Of a DNA stretch of 64,000 nucleotides, positions 1-13,200 are shown in pieces. The stretch covers positions 1,984,001 through 2,048,000 of the forward strand of contig CADCXD010000018.1 of assembly GCA_902806575.1 (NCBI GenBank), given 5' to 3'. Source of the DNA: Jackrogersella multiformis. Its lineage: Eukaryota > Ascomycota > Sordariomycetes > Xylariales > Hypoxylaceae. Both the position numbers and the translations under genes were made by a program. The notes under the pieces were generated by a model. The model ran no database searches, was not told the DNA's origin, and saw nothing but the letters and a program-made list of their open reading frames with translations. The first letter of the stretch is position 1, and each line of letters begins with the position of its first letter.

Positions 1-997
1 AGGTAGGTAGGTAATTACGATACGGTTCAACCCGTTAAGCCCATAAGTAGACCTTGATCGTTGCTTCCATATAGTATTTCTAGAACACTAGGTACCTACC
101 TAGGTACCTAAGTAGCCAAGTGAGTGCCAGTGTGGATATGCTGAACTTTGATTCAATTTTCCTCCTATCCATATTATCAGTCTACCTACCTATTGGTATG
201 GAGGTAAGCATAAGTCAGATCAACATCGCGTATCCTTATTTTCTAACAGTACTTCACCTGAGGTATCTTTCTTATCCGAATACACCTAAGCCAACAAAAC
301 CTATTCACCCAAGTAGATTTATAGGTATATCCCTAAGGATGTAGGACTGAAGCGTAACAGTAGAAACCTCAAAGATTATGATATTGGCACGTACTTATGT
401 AATTCATTATAGGCACTTACACAGTGACTTAAGGCGTTCCGATATAAATGGCTCGCTACATTGCCGATTTTCAGTTTGAAAAAACTCAGACATTGAATAT
501 GTCGGGTTCCCATGTTGTATCGATGGTTGCCGTTCTGGCTCCCTTAAATTAAGAAGCTGATATAAGGAGGTCGATTGTTATTTTATATTGAATAGACCAG
601 CCAACAAAAACCGGTGTAGTAGGTAGGTAGTCGAAAAATAAAAGGGGCTCACAGCCTCAAAAGGAGACTACAACAGCCACACGATCAATAGGTAGCTACC
701 TAGGGTATGCATTGAGGCGGTGCTAGCGTGGGGTAAGTGAGTAGGAGGTAGCTATAGTGGATCATAAATCCTCTGATTGGCTTTAAAAAGAGTTGCCAAG
801 ACATCAGGTATCTGCTTACCTTACCTACATGTAGGTACCCTAGGTACCAGTAGGTATTTAGGTACCTACATACGTATCTACTCTCCTCCTTTCTTAGTAC
901 CTACCTACATATGTACCTAGGTACCTACATGTATATAGGTGAGAAGATCGCCACATACATTCACCCTGCATCACTATTATATCCTCTCTGCCTCAGC
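1..997. other. Intergenic, repeat-rich
   Basis: No convincing coding sequence. The stretch is rich in GGTA/TACC words and the palindrome CCTAGG, for example around 90-115, 675-705, 828-865 and 898-945. The segment just upstream of 998 probably holds the promoter and leader of the acetyltransferase gene. Confidence 0.5.
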
Positions 998-1806
998 ATG
1001 GCATCTCAGCAGATGCTCCAAGTTACATCTGGTGGCAGAGGTTAGGCTTTCACTCATTGATCGCAGCGTACACATAGACATTTATTAACTATTATATCTC
1101 CGAGCAGAATACATCGAGAAGACTATCCAAGTGTTAACGCTTGCCTTCCAAGATGATCCGGTCTACACATGGCTGCTGTATAACTTTCCCAAGTCTGAAT
1201 ACCAATCTATGCTCTCAAAGCTTCTCCGGGCCTTCTTCACTCAGAGCTCCTTGAACGATGGCATATTTGTCGAGTTAGGTGATTTCGGCTGTTGCGGTCT
1301 TCTCATACCACCAGGGGCGAATGTTGGAAATCCGTGGACAATGGTACAAGCAGGGCTGATCCCGGCCCTTTTTACCATAGGTTTAGGATCTTTCAAGGTA
1401 TTATTATCTCAGCTTTCCCTATAGGCTAGACCACGCTCCTAACATAATATCTTCGCAGCGGGCTCTTTTCGAGTACACCAGCGCTGTTGAACCCGTGCTA
1501 GAAAAGACCTTTACCAAGGAAGAACAGAAAAACCATTGGTATGTGTTTATCATGGGCACGGCGGTAGACCGTCGTCGACAAGGCCTTGCAGGTGCGTTAC
1601 TCGTACACATGCAAGATCGGGCCAAAAGTGACGGACGGCCGATCTGGCTTGAGGCTACCACGGAACTTTCTCGAGAGCTTTATTTAAAGCATGGCTTTAC
1701 CACTGTTGACGAAGTAGTTTTGGGAAAAGGCAACGTCGGTGCGGACGGTTTGCCGAAAAAGGATGGTGAGGGGATTACGATTTGGTCAATGTTCTGGAGA
1801 CCTTGA
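998..1806 (+). CDS. GNAT-family N-acetyltransferase, 3 exons
   Basis: Predicted 226-residue acetyl-CoA-dependent N-acetyltransferase; the acceptor substrate cannot be told. Exons 998-1040, 1108-1397 and 1459-1806 join in phase and give a continuous GNAT fold. The N-terminal helix (LTLAFQDDPV) is typical of fungal GNATs. The acetyl-CoA loop is RRRQGLAGAL at about residues 149-158, matching R/Q-x-x-G-x-G/A, followed by the usual late strand with a YLKHGF motif. The start was chosen because ATG 998 gives 14 codons ending one base into a codon that the next exon completes. Introns are 67 and 61 nt and end in CAG. It stands alone, flanked by repeat-rich DNA. The family is secure; the exact 5' exon is inferred. 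Confidence 0.8.
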
Positions 1807-3897
1807 AGTTGTAAAGGTAAGTGCCTAGTTAGTCAGGTCATAAGTTCAGCACAGAGACTAACCGCGACAGGCTGCATATTACCTACCTAGGTAGATAATC
1901 CCATAGTGCTCAACCCTACCTACCTCGGTAGCTCTCCGTCGCAGGCCTAACATTCAGGACAAATTATCTTCACCTAATGACAGTGTATTAGGTCCAATTC
2001 ATAATTATAACTAGTTCTTTCAACTCATCAACGAAATCTACCCGTCTGAAAAGGCTCAGGGAGAGAAGTATGGAATGAAAATGCAACGCTTTCAGTCTTA
2101 TGAAAGCTTGATTATTACACAAAATCATATATCAAACAGGGTGGTAATTTGTCACCAAACGTATCAACCTCGAGTTTAAGATAAAACGGTATGGTTGAGA
2201 GTAGTTACCCCGTATGCCAATGAGTTACCACCCTGCAGCTAGGTATAGATGACATAGACCAGACATGAAAGAAACGAAACAGGCGTTAAGGGATGAGTGA
2301 CGATTATTTCGCACGAGTAGAAAGTCAAGAATGCCAAGCTGATACTTACATGGATTTTGTAACGTACTTATACCTTGCGGTTTAACATATAGCTACCTAA
2401 CTAGGTAACCTAGGTATTAAGTAAAAAGATATGGAAGACCCGGAACAAGTTCTTGCAAAGAGTACTCTAGGCTATATGTATCCTTTCACCGCTAAATCTC
2501 CAAGATGACCTTAAGGCTGTTATAGAGATTCTTAATCTGATTTGTATAATAGTATTTAAGGTTACAAGTAACTAACGGTACTATAGTTCCGTTCCTGCAT
2601 TCTACCGAGAACTTATGCGGCTCGGCTTGCAGAAAAATACGACTCGACCACGATGAAAGAAAAATAAGCGCGTTTTAGGTAACATTAGCTGTTAGAAATT
2701 TGACAGAACACAAGTGATATTGTTTGAATACAACCTTGGATGTGAAAAATATGAGCCCAAGTCCTCGTGCTCATGTTACGAATAGAGGTAAGAACTTTAT
2801 TATTCGCATTCGTTATTGCCACGACCAGTATATAGGATAACTAGTAGTTTATCACTTAAACTATTAATATTGAGGCTTCATCTCACACTATAACATTACT
2901 TCATTATTGAAGAAAATCATTAAAAGAGAAAATAAGGGGTAAAATAATATTCAAAACTATATTTCAGTGGAAGTCAAAGACTCTAATCTGTAACAACCCA
3001 AATTTGTAACATTCTAATACATTAACGCAAGGCTTTGAAGCTCTAATGATTACTATAGGCTATCTATATATCCTAGGTTAAGAAATGTTGCATAGGATTG
3101 TGTGAACCCTTATACAGCAAGTCAAGGGCTGGAGGTAAACGCGAGTCCCAAAACGCAAGGTGATAATATAATAACTGATGGGCCTCGCTTTTTAAGGGAT
3201 GAAGAAATATCAATAATAATACGACTGTTACCTTGTACTCATCTTTCACATCGTAGGATATGACTAGTTAAATGCTTATTGTGAAGTTTAACTTGGTGAT
3301 TCTCCTCATTAAATGAGTGAAGTAGACTGATGCTAAAGAGGAGACTCTTACATGATAGTCACCTGGTTACCTAGAAACGGGCAGGCAGAATCCGTAGAAG
3401 GAGTGATGACGAGCGAGGGATTCATATTATGTATAAGAATTGAAGTGTTTGTGGTATTCGGACATGAATGATAGTAAACCTGTGGATAGTATAGCCATGC
3501 TTAACTCCGCCGGTATCCAACTCGCCCTCTATTGTTTATCAAAAATCCTAGGCTAACTATTAAACATGGTGGAAACGAGCACCCTTCCTTATCCTCCAGC
3601 TTTCCCAGATTAAAGGTCCCGAAAACTCGTCCCCCACCAGTCATGAAATCGTCTATTGGCATGAATGCAAAAATAGGAGTCGTTTTCTTGAAATGCGGTA
3701 GTCAGGATGGGGCCTGACTCGGTTCGGGATAAAGAAGGTGCCGTCTCCCGCCCATCTCAGTTGTTTTTATTTGATTCGATGAATAGCCTAGCGGCTTGAA
3801 GTCGCCCACTAGATCCCCCATCTAAACCACCGCTTGATGAGTAGCCAGCCCGCCGTCAGGCCATTATCAGCGACGTTGCATTGGCGCATGTATTCCC
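1807..3897. other. AT-rich gene desert
   Basis: About 2 kb of AT-rich DNA without a credible ORF. CCTAGG/TACC words occur near 1880-1925 and 2390-2415. A non-ATG reading frame at 3532-3717 has no protein-like features. It could be decayed repeat DNA, but I could not identify a parent element. Confidence 0.45.
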
Positions 3898-4089
3898 CTA
3901 AGGTCGGTGAAGAGCAATGGGGAATTCTCGGAGCCGGCGCTTGAGAACCTCGTTGGCGACCGTGGTGTTCACGGCTCTCGGTAAAGACAGCGCAGCAGGG
4001 GCGGTCCCGTTGGTGTATGCGTAAGGGGCAGCTGAGCCAACTTGGAACATGGCAGCGGCGGCCAGAAGAGCAGCGAAGAAACGAGCCAT
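3898..4089 (-). CDS. Small secreted protein, 63 aa, hypothetical
   Basis: The reading frame encodes 63 residues that begin with a textbook signal peptide. MARFF is followed by an Ala/Leu core to about residue 17, then a GSA-AP-like cleavage site near residue 20. The mature part is about 43 residues, contains two N-x-T sequons (NGT, NTT) and has no cysteines. A TATA-like element (CATATAAAG on the minus strand, about 4219-4227) lies 130 bases upstream of the ATG, supporting transcription from this strand. I do not recognise a family. A longer protein through an unseen intron is possible. It sits alone in a gene-poor region, as many fungal secreted proteins do. Confidence 0.45.
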   Translation of the reverse strand: MARFFAALLAAAAMFQVGSAAPYAYTNGTAPAALSLPRAVNTTVANEVLKRRLREFPIALHRP

Positions 4090-4218
4090 AGCTGTGGTTG
4101 AGAAGGGCTGCAGCGACGGTTGGTTGACAGAGAGTTGAATACTGCGAAGATGGTTGACGGAAGACGCTACTAAAAACTGCTAGATATTTCATCAGCTCAG
4201 AGGGGGCAGACGGACCTC

Positions 4219-4227
4219 TTTATATGG
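4219..4227 (-). promoter_or_regulatory. TATA-like element
   Basis: On the minus strand the sequence reads CATATAAAG, about 130 bases before the ATG of the small secreted protein. Spacing and sequence suit a fungal TATA box; function is inferred. Confidence 0.35.
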
Positions 4228-4229
4228 TC

Positions 4230-7200
4230 ATCCTGGAGCTCGCGGCCCTGGAAAGTAAGAGAGGATCGGCATATGACTTACAGTACTAAGTACATATGCT
4301 CCTGTATGTCGATTATTAACCTCCCAGCAACGTTTACATATTGATTCATTATCAAAAAGACCAACCTAGACAGTCGCACTCGCTGACCAATCCCACCGGG
4401 GCCTCCCCTATCTCGACAAGGCAACCTTTAAATCAAGACCAGGGGTCAAAAGCGCGCCAGCGGCGATCCTCGTTGGACGATCGACATCCCGGCGCTACTC
4501 GTGCAGCCGCATAGCTAAAGCTTCAGATGCAGACAGGGGGTGTCGGTCAGTATTAACCACCCTCACATATTCATCCTATCAGGCCCCTGAGAATTACCCT
4601 AACACAGCTATGGACGCGGCGAAAATCGTGAGATTGTGACCCAGAGCGGAAGAAGTAAGCAGCGTTGCACTGCGCTATTCTTTCGGTTGCTGTTTAAGCG
4701 ACTGGGGTGACGTGATCTTTGGTTCCATGTGGGTGTATAGGTACTCACCATCATTGCATACAAGTTACGTCTTCCTGAAATCTCACTATTGGAAGAAAAC
4801 CAATCCAGTTCGTTCAGCTACGTAACTTTGCAGTTAATAAGAAGTTGATCAGCACTCGGCATACCAGTGTACGTGTTGCTTTACTACCCAACGCCGACTG
4901 GACTCACTTACGTAGGCATTAGAAGATAACTCTTCACCAGAACGACGAAGTGAAAGCCCGAGAAAAAGTAGAAATTCTTCCATGCCGTGTAATAGAGTCG
5001 TCACCCTACGAAGGCGTATGCGGTTGAATTCCCATGCTGCAGGTCCTCGAGGGAATACATGGGGGTAAGCTCATTGGCCTACCAGACATCCCGGCATGCC
5101 TGCAGTTGATAGCAAGCGGAGTGTGGTGTAGTGGGCACGACAAGCATCGGATGGTGGTGGATTTGTTGGCCCTACAGCCCAACCAATGTAAACGACACTT
5201 CCATATACATATTAAATTGCCGGTTACGGGCTTACACATCTCCCCAAACGCATGGGGAAAATGTAAAAGCTTTATAAAAAGCTTGGCTATCTTGGCTCCT
5301 TGCCTAGAACCTACCTACCTAAGGTAGGATATACGTCTTCGGTGTGGTGCATTCTGATCCTGGGTGAGATAAGAATCAGAATGCTTCTTCTGCCGGTTAT
5401 CCTGCGAGGGATGGCATTAGTGTTCTATTTGCAGAGCTAAACTACCGGCCAATTGTAAATTTCTTACTTGACATGGCAGTTCGACGTTCGAATTGTCATC
5501 GGCACATCTGCCTACAGCGCACTATCTATCTGTCCATATAGAAAACGAGAACCTGCTTCGCTGCGGCGATCTTCAATTCGGGACCCCCATCTCTATTAAT
5601 ACTGACTAAACATGTGAATCGAGTTTCCGGATTCCGTAAGGCGGGCTGGTTTCAAAAAGGGCACAGGTGGAGGTAGCAGGGCGGCCATGAGCTGCATATC
5701 CACATCAACAAGGGAATCCAAGTGCCGATCGTGGTGGCTCATAGTCGTGATTCGGTCCTCAGTAAATGTAGGGATGGTAGATGGTAAAGGATGCAAGATT
5801 CGCTACCGACCGAGGATAATCTTCAACCTTCTTGGCCCTTGTCCTTCTGCCAGGTACCCAGGCACGGAAGAACTCAATTGAGGCTGATCTTGCCTGTAAC
5901 AGTAGGCGGCTTGCACCCTGCATGAGAACCTCCGTTATCTTCCTGGAAAGGATTTGTTCTCTCTTTTATCGAATAGAAAAAAATGCTTGTGGGCGTCCCG
6001 GAGTCTTGGACAAACGAGACTACCATATACGGAATTCCGAGCGTCTACGGAGATCACTAATATCGAAATCAGCGAAAGAGGTCCTTACCTCGTGTAAGTG
6101 AGCCCTCCAGCATGGAGCTTTTTATCCGAGGAAAGCCAAGAGTACAATATCAGGAACAGCGCAACAGCGCAACGGCGATCTTCGGAGACTCGGCGAGCGG
6201 CCTCTCGAGAACTTCGAAACTGGAAAATCAGCGAAAGGAAAATAGGGCAATGAAGCCCGAGCTATAGTACGCAATGCGGTAGGGCAATAAACTCTTGTCT
6301 AGAAGTGAGGAGTTGTAGTTCGCGTCGTCTTGGTTCTAGATCTTCAATCTGAAGCCTATTTTCCACTGTACCAATCAAAAAGCAGGCGTATATTATGAGA
6401 ACCTTCTGGTCGCTCTAGGTACCTAGGAAGTAGGTAGTTTTATATTGCTGTAACTGATAATATAATCTCAGTACCTCCCTAGGTATGTAAGAAGCACCAT
6501 ATTGTGAATGACAGAATAGCAAGCGAGCTTGGCAGAACATCCCTTATACAAGCGATACTGAAATTAGAATCAGTTAATATCAATTATTCCGCGTTCTTCT
6601 CTGGACATCCGTGGCCAAGAATACCAGGGCCACGATGCCCCAGGTTTGCAGTTCCCAAAAGACCAATCTCCAAAATAGAGATCCTCGCCAACATAGTCGG
6701 TTCAATTACTTTGGTAGGTACTCGAAGATTAGCCGCACAGACGCATTATAGGCCAGGTCGCTAGGATTCAGTAATTCAGTACTATTAGGGTCCGCGAAGG
6801 TTGCAATGTAACGCTATAACCTACATCTCGATCGATACAGAGCTTTGGAACTTAAGACGCATCGGGTTATCGGACTAGACGAGCCCGAGAAGAGGAAACA
6901 ATGTCTGTATTTACTCGAAGGGGCGATAGTACTTCAGTAAAGTCAGTAAATGTTTCCAGTTCTATACTACTTTAGCTGAATATTCATATAGCCGAATGAA
7001 GTGAAGTGATTCCTAACCCCAAGGAGAATGATATGTACCTAGGTATGTAGTGGTAATGACTTTAGTAATATATGCCAAGGCAATTGACGTGAAGATTGAT
7101 GCGCCAAGTGTAATGATCGAAGCCGGCGTGAATCATGATGAGATCCTCAAATTTTCCGAAGGGTTTCTTTGAAGGGCGCCTGAGTTCCTACCAACTTGCT

Positions 7201-7871
7201 TATACTATAATTACAATGCCCTTCTCACCTTTCCCTTTCCCTTTCCCTTCCTCATTGACGTACCATGCCTATAGCGAAGGCGAGCCCGGGGGATGACGAT
7301 CTTGCCAGTATCATCCACGCAGCCCACGCTCCGCAGGTTGGTATTGGACTTGTGAGGTCATTAGGGAGGCCAAAGGTGAGCTTTTATCGTTACACGTATC
7401 GAGGATTATCATGACTGATCAATTACTCTAATCGCCACATATACCTTGGTGTATTATATATAATTATTTCGACGATCATCGGTCGTTTAGCTATTCAGCA
7501 GTGACTTTTAATCCAACGCGTCGATCGAAAGCAACATAAATCCGCTTTGTGTAATTATAGCCGTCGACACGAATGAGACATGTAGAGCCAGTGGACCTGA
7601 TCTGATTATTTGAGAGTAGAATGTCTCATGAACGAACATTTAATCCGTGGTGAATGAGAAGGACATAAGGGGGGGAAGCTCTGGGATACTAAGGTACTGA
7701 TGGTGAAAATGGGACAAGCATGAATTGTTGCATTTAGGTAAAATCCTCTGCCCCTTAGCAAGAATGTATAGCTAATTCCAGTTAGCCCCGTCGAGGATGG
7801 AAGAGTAGCTGAGCTGTCTCTAATTTATATTGGTATGAACAATCAGATATGCTTTACCGTGGCTTCATACG
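4230..7871. other. Gene-poor region with one promoter-like segment
   Basis: Overlapping short frames on both strands at 5006-5327, 5596-6101 and 6504-6764 lack ATG-plus-splice support and recognisable motifs. The one gene-like signal is at 7230-7375: a TTTCCC tract, then ATG 7265 opening a 37-codon frame that ends at an AAG|GTGAGC donor. No convincing next exon follows. CCTAGG words occur at 6415-6430, 6478 and 7036. Confidence 0.4.
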
Positions 7872-9776
7872 TTATTTGCCACTCCCATCGGGTTTAGGGA
7901 GTTTCTCTGCATAGGCTTCAAGGTTCTCTGCGTCACTCCTATTCCCCTCCGTCTCGTCTTGTGGGTTTATATCGCTGTCTCCTTTCGAGCTAGACCCTAG
8001 AGCTACCACGGCATCCTGGATCTGTTTCCCCTTGTTTTTGACCTCACTGGCAGCTTCTCCCTTGATGCTGCTAGCCTGGCTGATATCTGCACTATCTGGG
8101 CTTCTCACGCGTAAACCCAGATGCCTCTGATTATCCGGGTCCTCATCGTTTTCGCCTTTCCAGTCGGCGGCTGGCATCTGTGGTACAGGCGAGTCAATGC
8201 TAGGCATAGTCGATTCTTTTGCTTCATCGTCCGATATGGTAGACCTCCATATAATAGCAATTTTATCGGCGGCCCGCGTGCCTTTCTGGCTTGACCCCTT
8301 AATCCCATCCATCTTATCCCATTCGATCTCAAAGACCCCATTTAATTCTGGACTGCCGTCCTTTTCGGGGCCGTTGCCTTCAAAGAAAGCGTTGAACCAT
8401 ACATGTGCTACAGCAGTGACCATGGTAAACCCCATAGAAGTAGGGGCCCGATTGCGCCGCTCAACACATACATTCACATCGCTATTAGGTAATTTAATCG
8501 GGGTTTGAGGCTTGAAGATGACAGCCATACCTCCGGGTTCGGGGTCGGCATCGTCTTTATGGGGAGATGATGAAATTGTGGTATTCGAAGGCTTCGATTT
8601 GGTGCCATTTTCTGGCGTACTATGGGTAGAATTGGCGGATTCTGCGGATGATCTCCGTGTTACTTTAGAAATAAGTTTCTGAGATGAATTGTTTGTCAAG
8701 TTTGGTGTTGGTGGTGTAGTAGACTCGCCGGGAGACGTTACCGCAGAGCGAGCGTCCTGCCCTTGGTTGGTCTGACTCGCTTCATCGAGCACTTCTTGTC
8801 CTCCTGTGGAGTTGGTTCCATAGCCTGCCATATCATAAATAAAATCCAAAACTCCGCTATCACCGGGCGCATTACCTTCGACTATGAGTCGCTCTCTCTT
8901 TGTGAATGTGTGAAAGACCTTGATCTTCCTACCACCTTCTACAAATCCCTCGACGGAAAGCTTGACGCCGGACCGTAGCCCCCAAACGTGGACCTCGACA
9001 ATCTCCAATTCCCGATCGACGTATTTCTTCCCCCCTTTAGTCCAGCGATCGACGTATCCAATCCACCGGAGCTGGCTTGGGATGGTGATGCCGGCACCGA
9101 ATTTTGGCCGCATCCTCCGCTCGGTGAATCTTGCAAGAGTCTGCTCTGGTGTCCAACCGCATTCAGCAATGAGATAACTACAAGCCATCGTTCCGCTACG
9201 GCCTTTACCAGCCTTGCAGTGTACAACCACTACCCTCTTCTTATCCTTCCATGTATCCAAGACCTTCCCAGCTATGTCCTTCTTCCCATCAGACGCCCCA
9301 GCACAGTCGGCCTCAAGATCATTCCCGTTTAGCCAGTTCCGCATGCTTGCAACTATCATGGGAACCAGCCTGAACGGAGGAGGGTGATGATCTGGCCAGG
9401 GATAATGTCTGATTCTGTTATAAACAAGCTCGTCGGGGTAACCGGTGCCTTCGCCACGGAACTCCCATATCGCCCAGTTCTTTCCGTGTTTCGAATCAAG
9501 GAAGGCAACAAGACGATCAAGTGGGTTGCGATACGCACGCTGGGGATAGGTCTGAGAGGGGCCTGACCTGAGGATGCGATACCGTCAGCTTCAGTATCCA
9601 TACCGAGGTACTTGCCCAGGTAATTACTCAAGGTCTATGGATCTACGGATACCTAGCAGTTTTAGGGGTTATACGTACGTGGCGATGATGTTGTCAGTTA
9701 CATAGCAGAGATCCAGCCCTGCCTCGGGATGTCGGGCGCGAGGCCCTGCGACGATTTGGCGTAGCAAAGAAGCCAT
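7872..9776 (-). CDS. tep1: PTEN-like phosphoinositide 3-phosphatase
   Basis: Predicted 597-residue PTEN/Tep1 homologue, expected to remove the 3-phosphate from phosphatidylinositol 3,4,5-trisphosphate at membranes. Exons 9776-9679 and 9567-7872 are joined over a 111-nt intron with GTACGT donor and CAG acceptor. The N-terminus (residues 1-33) is PTEN-like (GLDLCYVTDNIIAT). The phosphatase P-loop is HCKAGKGRSG, with catalytic Cys near residue 150, and the PTEN-specific lysines are kept. GITIPSQ follows, as in PTEN. A C2-type region follows, interrupted by a long Ser/Thr-rich insertion (about residues 290-380), and the tail is acidic and disordered. Human PTEN is 403 residues, so the extra length comes from insert and tail. 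The next gene, the amidoligase-like protein, lies upstream on the same strand. Confidence 0.9.
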
Positions 9777-10287
9777 TATTTCGAGAATTGAGGTTTCACC
9801 TTAGGTAGATAGGTATCGAACAATGAATCAGCATTGTGGGGTATTCGAGTAGGATTTCACGATAGAGAGACGATTGACTGCCCACACATGTCGATGATGT
9901 AGATATAGTAGGGAGGTAGAGAGAAATATAAAAAGAGGCTGTTCGAAAGTTGTTTGTGAAAGGAACTACTAGGTACCTAGGTAGGTACAGGACTTACTAA
10001 ATTGATGTACGTACCTGGGTACATATATTGATTCGCTACCATAGGTACCTAGGTACATGCGGGGCTACGTCATCGACACGATCGGATGTGGAGACGACCT
10101 CGGGACAGCCCTGGAGATTTACACTAGGTACCTAATTTAGTACGTAGCTGCCTATGTAATTATGGGGCTTTAATATGATGTGGCTAGGTGTGGCTTATAC
10201 ATATATATATATATAATATCTACCTCCTACCTCCCGCTATCTCCTACCTCTACACTACCACTTCTAAGGTTACCTCTACCTAGGTGT
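9777..10287. other. Intergenic, PTEN promoter side
   Basis: This holds the upstream region of the PTEN-like gene and the 3' end of the amidoligase-like gene. CCTAGG/TACC palindromic words lie at 9968-9990 and 10040-10060, and a short TA dinucleotide run lies at 10198-10216. Confidence 0.5.
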
Positions 10288-13200
10288 CTATTCCACCTCG
10301 GGACCTACTGGAACGTCATATTGCAGCCCATGTGTTGCAGAATTGGTGTTGACCATGAACGGTTGTTCCCAATCAACACGGTCGGCATCGGGATACATGA
10401 ACCATTCTTGTCCCGTCTGCGCGTCAACACCCCTATTAACAGGGTGCGAGAAGTAGTGCATCGTCTCGTGCGGCACTCCGAGGATGTGTAGCAGCCTCCA
10501 CAGAGCGCCTGGTTCCGCGTCTAATCCCGAGACCCGTAACTGGATACTTCTCATCAATTGCCGAAATTCATCTTGCTCAGCTTTGCGTACATAAAAGATA
10601 ATACATTTTAAAACCTCGATCCAATGGTTTATGCTGTAGCGCCTAAGGTTAGTCGGGTACCTGGTAGGTTGCGTTGAGGCCATTGCACTACACTAGGTAG
10701 TGTAGAGAATCCTACTTACTGAATGGCATCAAGTGTTCCCTGCATATTTCTAATCTCTACGGTCTGCGTCACATCGCCTGCGCGTCTGGTTCTTTTGCCA
10801 CCCGCCACGCGCAGTCGCGCCGAAGGTCGATCCACTGTACCAAACATGCCCTCCGCCAAATGACTAATCGTGCTATACTGCCATACGTTCTCCAGGAACT
10901 CCCTGTCACGGTCACTAAGGCCCTCTGCAGGCACATGAGCTTCCATGGCACCTAGATTCAAAGCTCTCTGTTCAGGTGTTACAGGTGTCGGTAAACAGCG
11001 GTACTCACGAAGCCCCTCATCTTCTGAAGTGAAGAGGGTCGTTGCGAGTTGGGTAACCTCGCCTATCTTCCCGCACCACTCCGCTAATGCAGAACCTCGA
11101 TCCTTTCTGTGGATATGTACGAGGGTTGGTTCTATTAGGAGCCATATTGTAACAAACCGCTTTAGTTGGAGTAGGTTCCATCCGTGCTTGTGGCCCAGGT
11201 GGACATGGAGTCCCGCCAAGTGTTCCAAAGGCTTGTGTATACGGAGACTCCGCCGGAGGCTAATGCAAGCAACACGGATGCATAGGGCTGTATACGGATC
11301 GTTATCAGCTAAAACAGGGCTTACAACTTCTGCACCGAACCACTGCAAAAAACATTAGTCAATGATTGCTTCTTCCGGTGACGGTTCCATGGACGTTGGG
11401 GGCCCAAACAAGCCTTACTGGGAAAGCCTAAGTGCCGGAACAGCATCTTACGTACCTTATAGGATCGTCTTGGATCCTGGCCCTCCCGATGGGAGGGTAT
11501 GTTATATCGATTAGGCCTCAGACCGAAATGATCAACCGAATCATCTTGCACGACACTCCATGCCCGATATTGCCGCTTTAGACCATCCACTCGGACGTGG
11601 TAGATATCTTCTGCGTTCTGTATGGATAGCTCCCATAGAACCTTCAGCGATTCTTTCTCTTGGTTTAGTTTATGTTGAAAATGGAAGACTGCTTGATATA
11701 GATGTGTTGGAAAGTTCCTTTGATCGTTCCACTGCGGAAGACATTCTGTTACCCTAGTAACTAAGGCACTAATATGAGCTTCCGACATTCTTCTTATAGT
11801 CAATCTTAGATTCGCGCAATGTTCTACCCATCTTTGAAAAATCCTCTCGCCAATTATACCGTTCTGGTAATGGGTTCGCGTCGGATCATAATCTTCATAA
11901 ATAGCGAAGTTATCAATAGCATTATCCCAATCTGGTGCTTCCTCGTCGCTAAGATCACTCTCGTCGATATCGATAGTCCCAACGGGGAATTCAGTAGGGG
12001 TGTGCGCTTGTAAAGCATTGCGTTGCAAAATCCTGTTATAACAGCCGAGGCTTTAGTTATCACTCTAAATTCAACAGATTACCTAGCTTGGATACCAGGG
12101 TGAATACAATTTGAGCGTGAGGATCTGAAACTAAGTCTTTCCAGACTAAGGAGGTTTCTCGAACAACTTGAAAGAAAATGGGGGATGTCGTTCACTAACC
12201 TGACGAGCCTTCTCTGGGTATAGGCTCTTAACCTATTCCAGTTGGCGTGGGCCAAAGTATTATATTCATATTGATAGCTTCCGAGGCTTTGGGACAGCCA
12301 TCGTCTATTCGCCGGGTGTGGATCTTCTCCAGGAGTCCCTGGGCACACTGCGAGGAGAAATTCGAGCTCTACTACTAGTTAGCACGTGGATCAAATATGG
12401 ACGGCTTTAGGTACTCCTCGAAGGCATCTTTCGAGAAAGCCGTAGGGAAATCTAGGCTGGTTTGACTATTAATAACAATGGATATCGCCACATACTGTTT
12501 CAGAGTCAGTCCTAAATCTACAACGAAACGGAACCTCGGTGGTTGAGATGCCCACGATTTGGAACTCTCGGCCTCCTTTAGGGTCATATATACGTACCCT
12601 ACACCCAGGGTGCCTTGATCCTCAGCCGATTCTGGTTCACAGATATCAGGGTCATCCGGACCAGAGTCATCATCATATTCCGGCTCAAAAGGTGCTAGCC
12701 CAAATTCCTCGTCTTCGTCTTCGGGGTCCTCGTCACCTGCATCCCCACCTCCACCATTTCCTTCCTCATAGTCCATAGGGTCACCTTCGTCTTCATAATC
12801 CATAGCTTCGCTTTCACCATCGTCGTCATAAACCATGCCATTATTTTCAACACCGTTGCCATAATACATGTCATTGCCTTTACCGCCGTCCTCATAATCC
12901 ATGGGTTGGTTTTCACTATCTTCGTATATCTCGAATTGACTCTTGTGAGAAGAACCCTCCCATGCTGGGTCATAAGTAGTAAACGCAGATTTGGCACTAT
13001 GTTGATTATGGGCAGCTGTGCCATTAGTTTGAATAAGGGCTGGAGCTTCATCGAAACTGCTTTCAGCGTCCACGACATCACCTTCGCCTTCACCATAATC
13101 ATCAGCGTACTCTACATACGTCGTTTCCTTCACGGTTTGACCTTCAGCATCCTCGTAGATCTTGAATTCACTCTTATTACGAGAAACCTCCCGTGCTGGG

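Noticed and set aside
5006..5327. Overlapping 77- and 97-codon frames on opposite strands
   Set aside because: No motif, no splice context, neither strand preferred.
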